Below are positions 1 through 5,580 of a stretch of DNA of 6,627 nucleotides, one piece after another. How positions within the stretch are numbered: position 1 is the stretch's first letter; each line of letters opens with the position of its first letter. Source of the DNA: Acidobacteriota bacterium (GTDB lineage Bacteria; Acidobacteriota; Thermoanaerobaculia; Multivoradales; JAHEKO01); assembly GCA_024638355.1 (NCBI GenBank), contig JAHEKO010000216.1, forward strand, positions 1 to 6,627, read 5' to 3'. Position numbers and translations under genes: made by a program. The notes beneath the pieces are model-generated. The model ran no database searches, was not told where the DNA came from, and worked only from the letters and a program-made list of their open reading frames with translations.

Positions 1-836
1 GAGTAGCCCCAGAAGCCGCGGTAGGTGTGCGGCAGGATGCGAGCGAACTCCACCAGCTGCGGCAGGGCCACCAGGCTGCCGAGGGCGACCGCGGCCGCGA
101 CCGGCCCCCAGCGCCGGAAGCGCCGGCCGACGCGCAGGGCGACGGCGCCCGCCGCGAGGCCGAGGGCCATCGCCGCGCTCATCGGATCGCCGCCGAGCAC
201 GACCAGCGCCCACAGGCCGACCGTGGAAACGAAGGGGAGCGGGCGTCGCTCCTCGGCGAGCGCCATCGACGCGGCGATGAAGGCGGGCGCGAGCGCCGCC
301 ACCGCCACCAGGTTGTAGAGATTCAGCGTCGACAGGAAGTAGCCGCCGGAGGCGTAGACCACGCCTCCCAGCCACGCCGCCTCGCGCCGCAGGCGCCAGC
401 GGCGGGCGAGCCAGTAGAAGGCCGCCGGCGCGATCAGCAGGTGGATCCAGAAGTGCGCGTTGAGCGCCCACAGCGTGCCGGCCACGGCGTAGAGCAGCTG
501 GCTCGGGTAGAGCGGCACGCTGTTGGGATTGCCGAGGCTCGCCTGTCCGCCGGCGCGCTGCGGATCCACCAGGGGCAGCTCGCCGGCGCGGAGCGCCTCG
601 GCCTGGTGCCACTTCATCCCCAGGTGGGTGCCGAAGACGTCGCGCAGGTAGAGCGTGCGCTGGCCGGAGATCATCGGCAGGCAGAGCGCGATCAGGATCG
701 CCGCGGTCGGCAGCGCCCATGCCAAGGCGAGATGGCGCCGGCCGGCGGCTCTTTCCGCGGCGCTCTCACCGAGCGGCGGGCCGGCAGGCGGCGGTGGCGT
801 CGTCACCGGGTTGGGCCCGCTCTCGAGATCCGCCAT
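1..836 (-). CDS. YfhO-like polytopic membrane protein, N-terminal part (runs off left edge)
   Basis: This frame reads without a stop from an ATG at 836 down to base 1, giving 278 residues. The C-terminal part lies outside the window. Residues 1-33 are hydrophilic and proline-rich (PPPP at 14-17) and probably cytoplasmic. Hydrophobic spans follow at about 36-56, 125-144, 153-170, 175-193, 203-216, 220-234 and 246-260. The loop after the first span carries RD (65-66). The stretch GNPNSVPLYPSQLLY (102-116) matches the 'NPxSxxxYPxxLL' loop I associate with YfhO-type membrane proteins. GGDP (215-218) and the late PQLVEF (259-264) also fit that family. YfhO-like proteins have a GT-C-like architecture and act in glycosylation of envelope polymers in some bacteria. 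The substrate here is unknown. The start is supported by GGAAAG five bases upstream of the ATG. The gene diverges from the glycosyltransferase operon across a 25-base spacer. Family-level confidence is moderate, because the C-terminal half is not visible. Confidence 0.8.
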   Translation of the reverse strand, partial: MADLESGPNPVTTPPPPAGPPLGESAAERAAGRRHLALAWALPTAAILIALCLPMISGQRTLYLRDVFGTHLGMKWHQAEALRAGELPLVDPQRAGGQASLGNPNSVPLYPSQLLYAVAGTLWALNAHFWIHLLIAPAAFYWLARRWRLRREAAWLGGVVYASGGYFLSTLNLYNLVAVAALAPAFIAASMALAEERRPLPFVSTVGLWALVVLGGDPMSAAMALGLAAGAVALRVGRRFRRWGPVAAAVALGSLVALPQLVEFARILPHTYRGFWGY

Positions 837-861
837 ACAGACTTTCCATACAATACCCCCG
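837..861. promoter_or_regulatory. Divergent promoter region, possible leaderless start rightwards
   Basis: This is the only spacer between the two divergent genes and is markedly more A/T-rich than its surroundings. On the plus strand TACAAT (849-854) resembles a -10 box. It ends seven bases before the ATG at 862, so transcription would begin at or next to the start codon, and no Shine-Dalgarno sequence precedes that ATG. On the minus strand the overlapping TATTGT (855-850) also resembles a -10 box for the leftward gene, leaving room for a short leader with GGAAAG (847-842). No convincing -35 hexamer is visible at the usual spacing in the plus direction (826-831 is AGATCC). The assignment rests on position and composition only. 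Confidence 0.35.
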
Positions 862-1731
862 ATGCGTGCCCTCCTTCAGCTGATGAGGCCCCCTCACTGG
901 CTGAAGAACGTTTTCGTGCTGGCGCCGGTCGTCTTCGCCCAGCGGCTCACCGAGATCGACGCCGACGTCAAGGCCCTCCTGGCGCTGGTCGCCTTCTGCC
1001 TGGCCTCGAGCGCGGTCTACGGCTTCAACGACATCCGCGATCGCGAGGAGGACGGCCGTCACCCGGTCAAGCGGCACCGCCCGATCCCGTCGGGAGCGAT
1101 CAGCGTCGGCGGCGCGGCGGCGGCCACGATCGTGCTCGCCGCGATCGCCCTCGGCATCGGCTACCGGATCGGGCTGGACTTCCTGGGCGTGCTGGCCGGC
1201 TACATGGTGCTCAACCTGCTCTACTCGTCGGGGCTCAAGCACGTCGTGATCCTCGACGTGATGAGCATTAGCCTCGGCTTCGTGCTGCGGGTGCTCGCCG
1301 GAGCGCTGGCGATCGACGTGGAGGTTTCGGCCTGGCTTCTCCTGTGCACCGTCTTTCTCGCCCTCTTCCTCTCCTTCTCCAAGCGCCGGCACGAGCTCAT
1401 CCTGCTCGACCGGCACGCCTCGGACCAGCGGCCCGTGCTCAGCCAGTACAGCCCGGCCTTTCTCGATCAGATGATCAACGTGGTGACCGCCTCCACGGTG
1501 GTCGCCTTCGCCCTCTATTCGATCGCCCCCGAGACCATCGAGAAGTTCGAGACCCGCTTCCTGATCTACACCACCCCGTTCGTCCTCTACGGCATCTTCC
1601 GCTACCTCTACCTGATCTACCAGCGGCCCGGACGGCTCAACCCCACCGAGCATGTGGTGCGCGACCTGCCGTCGATGGTCAACCTCGTGCTGTGGGCGGG
1701 CTCGGTCGTCTTCGTCATCTACTACCTCTGA
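862..1731 (+). CDS. Decaprenyl-phosphate phosphoribosyltransferase-like UbiA-family prenyltransferase
   Basis: This 289-residue integral membrane protein is of full family length. In the mycobacterial family (DPPR synthase, Rv3806c type), the enzyme transfers 5-phosphoribose from PRPP to polyprenyl phosphate. This is the first step towards lipid-linked arabinose or ribose donors. The signatures are clear. RPPHWLKN (9-16) opens the protein. NDIRDREED (56-64) is the first Asp-rich motif, binding Mg2+/pyrophosphate through N56, D57, D60 and D64, and is followed by HPVKRHRPIPSG (67-78). YSSGLK (121-126) with D132 and the FVLRVLAGA stretch (140-148) form the second conserved region. About eight or nine hydrophobic spans are visible, and KRRHEL (174-179) is a cytoplasmic loop. 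The frame is open further upstream to 655, but the family homology begins at 862 and a longer form would overlap the divergent gene. It opens the rightward operon, and no Shine-Dalgarno sequence precedes it. Classical UbiA (4-hydroxybenzoate prenyltransferase) is less likely, given the RPxHWxKN start and HPxKRxRPI motif. Confidence 0.88.
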   Translation: MRALLQLMRPPHWLKNVFVLAPVVFAQRLTEIDADVKALLALVAFCLASSAVYGFNDIRDREEDGRHPVKRHRPIPSGAISVGGAAAATIVLAAIALGIGYRIGLDFLGVLAGYMVLNLLYSSGLKHVVILDVMSISLGFVLRVLAGALAIDVEVSAWLLLCTVFLALFLSFSKRRHELILLDRHASDQRPVLSQYSPAFLDQMINVVTASTVVAFALYSIAPETIEKFETRFLIYTTPFVLYGIFRYLYLIYQRPGRLNPTEHVVRDLPSMVNLVLWAGSVVFVIYYL

Positions 1732-1745
1732 GCCGTAGCGGCCAG

Positions 1746-2447
1746 ATGAACGACCCGGCGACGCTCGTGCCCCGCGCCTCGACCTTCATCGTCATCCCGG
1801 CCTACAACGAAGCCCCGACGATCGGCGCCGTCGTGCGGGACCTCCTGCCCGGCTGGCCGCGCGTCGTGGTGGTCGACGACGGCTCCACCGACCGCACCGC
1901 CGACACCGCCGCCCGGGCCGGCGCGGAGGTGGTGCGGCACGCCGTCAACCGCGGCCAGGGCGCCGCGCTGCAGACCGGATTCGACTACTGCCTCGCGGCG
2001 GGCGCGCGCTTCCTGGTGACCTTCGACGGCGACGGCCAGCACCCGAGCGAGGAGCTCGAGCGCCTGGTGGAGCCGGTCGCCGCGGGCCGCTGCGACATCG
2101 CGCTCGGCTCCCGCTTTCTCGACGCGAGAAGCGACGTCCCGGCGCTGCGCAGGCTCCTGCTCAAGGCGGCGGTGATCTTCACCCGCGTGGTCTCGGGTCT
2201 GCGCGTCACCGACACCCACAACGGCCTGCGCGCCCTGACCCGCGATGCGGCCGAACGCCTCGAACTGCGCGCCGATCGGATGGCGCACGCCAGCGAGCTC
2301 CTCGACCAGATCTCCAGCCTCGGCCTGTCCTGGGCTGAGGTGCCGGTCCGCGTGCGCTACACCCGCCACTCGCGCGCCAAGGGCCAGCGCGGCTTGGACG
2401 CGCTGCGGGTGCTGGTCGACTACGTCCTCAATCGGGTCTTCAGATAG
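1746..2447 (+). CDS. Family 2 glycosyltransferase, polyprenyl-phosphate hexose synthase type
   Basis: This 233-residue GT-A-fold protein has no membrane span, so it is likely a cytoplasmic or membrane-peripheral enzyme. After a short leader it shows VIPAYNEAPTIG (16-27), the nucleotide-binding VVDDGSTD (42-49), NRGQGAALQTG (68-78), and the metal-binding DGDGQH (94-99), equivalent to the DxD motif. GSRF (121-124) and DTHNGLRA (156-163) follow. This order is typical of the DPM/DPG-synthase-like group, which transfers mannose, glucose or a similar sugar from a nucleotide sugar to a polyprenyl phosphate. The length matches single-domain members that lack C-terminal membrane helices. It starts 14 bases after the phosphoribosyltransferase gene with only a weak ribosome-binding sequence, which suggests translational coupling. 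Sugar specificity cannot be read from the sequence. It could instead act on a different lipid or soluble acceptor, but the subgroup assignment is fairly secure. Confidence 0.88.
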   Translation: MNDPATLVPRASTFIVIPAYNEAPTIGAVVRDLLPGWPRVVVVDDGSTDRTADTAARAGAEVVRHAVNRGQGAALQTGFDYCLAAGARFLVTFDGDGQHPSEELERLVEPVAAGRCDIALGSRFLDARSDVPALRRLLLKAAVIFTRVVSGLRVTDTHNGLRALTRDAAERLELRADRMAHASELLDQISSLGLSWAEVPVRVRYTRHSRAKGQRGLDALRVLVDYVLNRVFR

Positions 2448-2489
2448 CCGCCCGGGCCTGCGTCCGATTCCACTGAAGGCCCGCGGCGG
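2448..2489 (+). promoter_or_regulatory. GC-rich intercistronic hairpin over the DUF2304 ribosome-binding region
   Basis: The 5' arm CCGCCCGGGCC (2448-2458) pairs with GGCCCGCGGCGG (2478-2489) over 11 G-C pairs, with one bulged C at 2484. The loop is 19 bases (2459-2477). The structure begins directly after the upstream TAG stop and ends two bases before the GTG at 2492, so the only G-rich ribosome-binding candidate (GGCGGG, 2485-2490) lies in the 3' arm. No run of T follows, so it is not a standard intrinsic terminator. A role in damping translation of the next gene, or in mRNA processing, is inference. Perfect pairing is easier to find by chance in DNA this GC-rich. Confidence 0.4.
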
Positions 2490-2491
2490 GT

Positions 2492-2899
2492 GTGAGAGAC
2501 TCGCTTCGGATCGTGAATGCGTTCCAGATCCTCGGCATCTCGCTCACCGGCTGCTTCGCGCTGCTGACCGTACTCGGGGTCGCGCGCCGGCGCCTTCGAC
2601 CCGTTCCCGGCCTGGCCTGGGCTCTGCTCTGGGTCGCCGCGGCGGTGGCGATCGCCCGGCCCGAGCTCACCGTCATCGTCGCGCAGAGCCTGGGGATCGT
2701 GCGCGGCGCGGACCTCATCTTCTACCTCGCCATCCTGGGGATGTTCGTCGGCTTCTTCCTGGTCTACGTTCGGCTGCGGCGCCTCGACGAAGGGCTCACG
2801 CAGGTGGTGCGGCGGCTGGCGATCGCCGAGGCGCGCCACCGCATCGAGGCCGGCGGCGGCGAGCCGGCGGCGCGCGAGGGCGAGTCGGCCGCCGACTGA
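2492..2899 (+). CDS. DUF2304-like small membrane protein
   Basis: This 135-residue protein has three hydrophobic spans at about 10-30, 41-57 and 73-93. A charged, probably cytoplasmic C-terminal tail follows (94-135), alanine-, glutamate- and glycine-rich at the end. The pattern of a second span ending in a Pro (P58), then the amphipathic stretch leading to GIVRGADLIFYLAI (68-81), is what I recognise in DUF2304 proteins. These are commonly encoded next to family 2 glycosyltransferases and have no established biochemical role. A role as membrane partner or recruiter for one of the flanking glycosyltransferases is inference from context. The start is uncertain. GTG at 2492 is used here, but the in-frame GTG at 2513 would give a protein seven residues shorter that would begin outside the upstream hairpin. 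The gap to the next gene is nine bases. Confidence 0.8.
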   Translation: MRDSLRIVNAFQILGISLTGCFALLTVLGVARRRLRPVPGLAWALLWVAAAVAIARPELTVIVAQSLGIVRGADLIFYLAILGMFVGFFLVYVRLRRLDEGLTQVVRRLAIAEARHRIEAGGGEPAAREGESAAD

Positions 2900-2908
2900 A
2901 GCGTTTCC

Positions 2909-3913
2909 ATGGACGTCTCCCTGGTGATCCCCGGGCGCAACGCCGAGGCGACGCTCCGCCGCTGTCTCGCATCGGTCGTACCGCTGCTCGACGGCGGCGC
3001 CCTGCGCGAGATCGTCTATGTCGACGACGGCTCGACCGACGCTTCCGTCGAGATCGCCCGCGACTATCCGGTGCGTGTCGTGAAGGGCGAGGCGCGAGGG
3101 CCGGGGGCCGCCCGCAATCGCGGGTGGCGCGCCGTAGACGCCGACCTGGTCTGGTTCATCGACTCCGACTGCGTGGCCGAGCCCGAGGCGCTCGAGATCC
3201 TGCGTGGGCGGCTCGACGATCCGCGGGTGGCGGGCGCCGGCGGCAGCTACACCAACGCCATTCCGGCCGGCGCGCCGGGAGCCTGGCTGGCGAGCACGAT
3301 CCACGCCGAGATCGTCGCCCGGCACGACTCGATGTCCGATCGGGTCGACTTCCTGGGCAGCTTCAACGTTCTCTACCGCCGCTCCGCGCTCGAAGAGACC
3401 GACGGCTTCGACGAGCGCTGGGTCACGGCGGAGGATGCCGAGCTGGCCTACCGGCTGCATTCGAGCGGCTACGAGCTGGCGTTCGACGCTCGCTCCCGCG
3501 TCGGCCATCACCATCCGACGTCGCTCGGCCCCTATCTACGGACCCAACGAACCCACGGCTTCTGGCGCGTGCAGCTCTACGCGCACCATCCCCGGCGTTC
3601 GGGCGGCGACGCCTACAGCGGCACTCTCGACCACGCTCAGCCGCCGCTGGCGATGCTCGCCCTCGCCTCGCTGCCGACGCTCGCCTGGCCGGCGCTGCGC
3701 TGGGTGGCTCCCGCGCTCTTCGCCCTCCTCATCCTCGCGCAGCTGCCGATGACCGCGAGGCTCGTCCGCCGCGAGCGCTCCGCCGGCCTCTTCCGGTTCG
3801 CGCCTCTCTCCTTCGCGCGCGCCTTCTGTCGCGGCTTCGGCATGACCGCCGGCCTCGTCGCGGTCGCCCGGCGACCGCCCTGGAAGCGGATCGCCGACGG
3901 AAGCCCGGGATGA
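2909..3913 (+). CDS. Family 2 glycosyltransferase with hydrophobic C-terminal region
   Basis: This is a 334-residue protein. The N-terminal GT-A domain (about 1-225) shows VSLVIPGRNAEATLRRCL (3-20), VDDGSTD (38-44), GPGAARNRG (64-72), DSD (85-87) as the metal-binding motif, and GSFNVLYRR (150-158). ED (175-176) lies in TAEDAELAYRL and is the likely catalytic-base region, followed by GHHHPTSL (199-206). Residues 245-282 are hydrophobic and could form one or two membrane segments. A further weakly hydrophobic stretch lies at 305-320 before a basic tail, so the enzyme is probably anchored to the inner membrane with its active site in the cytoplasm. The sequence fits nucleotide-sugar-dependent transferases that extend envelope polysaccharides. 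Donor and acceptor are not readable. The stop overlaps the next start as ATGA, indicating tight coupling to the GT-C gene. Confidence 0.86.
   Translation: MDVSLVIPGRNAEATLRRCLASVVPLLDGGALREIVYVDDGSTDASVEIARDYPVRVVKGEARGPGAARNRGWRAVDADLVWFIDSDCVAEPEALEILRGRLDDPRVAGAGGSYTNAIPAGAPGAWLASTIHAEIVARHDSMSDRVDFLGSFNVLYRRSALEETDGFDERWVTAEDAELAYRLHSSGYELAFDARSRVGHHHPTSLGPYLRTQRTHGFWRVQLYAHHPRRSGGDAYSGTLDHAQPPLAMLALASLPTLAWPALRWVAPALFALLILAQLPMTARLVRRERSAGLFRFAPLSFARAFCRGFGMTAGLVAVARRPPWKRIADGSPG
3899..3903 (+). promoter_or_regulatory. Shine-Dalgarno sequence of the GT-C gene
   Basis: GGAAG lies six bases upstream of the ATG at 3910, inside the end of the preceding glycosyltransferase gene. It is the clearest ribosome-binding site in the rightward cluster and supports that start. 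The other genes here have weak or no such sequence. Confidence 0.55.
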
Positions 3914-5580
3914 CCGCCGGGCGATTCGGCCTCGCGCTCGCCGGCCTCTGCCTGCTGTATGCCGCGATCGAGACGCTCTACGTCCTGCGCCTGCCGCTGG
4001 TGATGGACGAGTTCCAGGGCGCTCGTGCGGTGCACGCCCTGACCGAGGGGATGCCCTATCGCGACTTCACCCCGTACAAGACCGTTCTCGGCTATTACCT
4101 CCAGCTGCCGGCGCTCGGCCTGCCGGGATCGAGCTGGCAGAAGCTGATGGCGGTGAAGCTCGAGATGGTCGTCCTCAACATGCTGGCGCTCGGCGCCGCC
4201 TCGCTGCTGCTCGCCCGCCGCTTCGACCGGCGGGCGGTCCTCGCCGGCCTGGCGCTTCTGGTCACGATGTCGACCTTTCTCGAGCGCTCGCCCGACCTGC
4301 GCGTCGACATGCCGACCGCGATCGCCGGCCTCTTCTCGCTCCTGCTGCTGATCGAGCGGCGGCACCTCGCCGCCGGCATCGTCTGCGGTCTGAGCTTTCT
4401 CATCTCCCAGAAGGGCGCCTACTACGCGATCGCCGGCAACGTGGCGCTCGGCGGCTGGCTGCTGGTGGCCCGCGACCGCGCGGCGGCGCGCGGGCTCCTC
4501 GCCTTCAATCTCGCGGCCGCCGTGACCGCCGCCGCCTACTTCGGTTTCTGGTCGTTGGCGGCGACGCCGGCGCGAGTGTTCTCGAGCGCCGTCGGCGATG
4601 CCGGCAGGATCGCGGTCGACTTCATCGAGGACATTCGGCTGCGCTACTGGGGGCGCACGGTGCGCTTCAACCCGCTCTTCTACGGCCTCGCGCTCGGCGC
4701 TCTCTGGCACCTCGACCGGCGGCGACGCGACCGCGCGGCCGGCCGCGTCGAATGGGAGCTGCTGCTCTACGGCTCCAGCCTGAGCCTGCTCTGCGTGCTC
4801 CATCATCAGCCCTGGCCCTACTTCTTCGTGCTGCTGATTCCTACGCTGTGGGTGCTGATCGTGGCGCTGCTGGACGGCCGGATGGCCTCGTGGCGGGCGC
4901 TCGATCGGCGCCGGCGCGCCTGGCTCGCCGCCGGGTTCGTCGCGCTCGGAATCGTCTACCCCCTCACCCGGCTGCCGGCCAACCTGGGGCGCGACAGCGG
5001 CTTCCAGCGCCAGATGATCGAGCTGGCGGAGGCGGCCCTCGCGCCCGGCGAGACCTATCTGGCCGGGGTCGACCTGCTCTGGCACCGGCGTCAGGTCGAC
5101 GACCGCCTCGCCTGGCTCGACCGCCTGCAGCTCGCGCGGCTCGGGCGAATGGCGCCGGGCGAGCTCGCCGAGCTGCTCCGCGAGCTCGAAGCAAAGCCCC
5201 TCAAGCTGATCGTCGACAGCTACCGCATCCAGCAGCTGCCCCGGCCGCTCCGCGAGGCGCTCGGCCGGCGCTACGCCTTCTACTGGGGCAATCTGATGCT
5301 CTACTCGCCGATCGTGGAAGCGGAGGCCGACCGCTTCGAGCTGGCCATCGGCGGCGACTATCTGGTGCTGGTCGAGCAGGGAGCGGCGAACGCCGATCCG
5401 GGCACGATCGACGGCAGGCCGATCGCGGCCGGAGGGACCCTGCGGCTCGCTGCCGGCACCCACCTACGCTCGGGTTCGGGCAGAATCCGTCTGCGGCTCG
5501 CGGCGCCCGAGCTCGACGCGCTGCGCGACCCCCGCTATCGAGAGCGACGCCCCCTCTTTCCGGATGTCTACGACTACTGA
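3910..5580 (+). CDS. GT-C-type integral membrane glycosyltransferase (ArnT/PMT-like) with C-terminal soluble domain
   Basis: This is a 556-residue protein. The first span (about 7-28) is followed by an outer loop with DE (33-34) in VMDEFQGARA, the usual acidic motif of GT-C enzymes. The PYRDFTPYKTVLGYYLQLP stretch (49-67) resembles the 'PYRDFxxxxPPLLxYL' loop of lipid-linked-sugar transferases. RVDMP (131-135) is a second conserved acidic site. About ten further spans lie between 84 and 352. HHQPWPYFFVLLIP (298-311) corresponds to the conserved late loop and span. Residues 355-556 are mostly hydrophilic and likely periplasmic. Their end (from about 476) looks beta-rich, with DGRPIAAGG (501-509) and LAAGTH (513-518). 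Family members use polyprenyl-phosphate sugars on the outer face of the inner membrane. This one could use the product of the upstream lipid-sugar synthases. Donor and acceptor are unknown. It overlaps the preceding gene by 4 bases and the next by 17. Confidence 0.83.
   Translation: MTAGRFGLALAGLCLLYAAIETLYVLRLPLVMDEFQGARAVHALTEGMPYRDFTPYKTVLGYYLQLPALGLPGSSWQKLMAVKLEMVVLNMLALGAASLLLARRFDRRAVLAGLALLVTMSTFLERSPDLRVDMPTAIAGLFSLLLLIERRHLAAGIVCGLSFLISQKGAYYAIAGNVALGGWLLVARDRAAARGLLAFNLAAAVTAAAYFGFWSLAATPARVFSSAVGDAGRIAVDFIEDIRLRYWGRTVRFNPLFYGLALGALWHLDRRRRDRAAGRVEWELLLYGSSLSLLCVLHHQPWPYFFVLLIPTLWVLIVALLDGRMASWRALDRRRRAWLAAGFVALGIVYPLTRLPANLGRDSGFQRQMIELAEAALAPGETYLAGVDLLWHRRQVDDRLAWLDRLQLARLGRMAPGELAELLRELEAKPLKLIVDSYRIQQLPRPLREALGRRYAFYWGNLMLYSPIVEAEADRFELAIGGDYLVLVEQGAANADPGTIDGRPIAAGGTLRLAAGTHLRSGSGRIRLRLAAPELDALRDPRYRERRPLFPDVYDY

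Noticed and set aside
655..861. A longer start for the phosphoribosyltransferase, 69 codons upstream.
   Set aside because: It would overlap the divergent membrane-protein gene, and its sequence lacks family similarity. The conserved RPxHWxKN start fits the ATG at 862.
27..1271. A 414-codon plus-strand frame across the YfhO-like gene and the spacer.
   Set aside because: It is low-complexity Arg/Gly/Ala/Glu sequence. The minus-strand reading gives a coherent membrane protein with YfhO-type motifs.
766..1653. A 295-codon minus-strand frame opposite the phosphoribosyltransferase gene.
   Set aside because: It is hydrophilic and charged, with no domain signature. The plus-strand UbiA-family protein explains the region.
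2448..2489. Reading the intercistronic hairpin as a rho-independent terminator.
   Set aside because: No T-tract follows it, and a start codon lies two bases beyond it inside an apparently continuous operon.
2245..3909. Upstream extension of the GT-C reading frame by 555 codons.
   Set aside because: The extension is an Arg/Ala/Pro-rich out-of-frame reading of three other genes. The GT-C protein proper begins at 3910 with a good ribosome-binding site and an N-terminal membrane span.
3637..5463. A 608-codon open frame on the minus strand opposite the second GT2 and the GT-C genes.
   Set aside because: Its translation is rich in Arg, Glu, Gly and Gln without hydrophobic core patterns or known motifs. 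It lies antisense to genes with clear family signatures. Long antisense frames are expected at this GC content.
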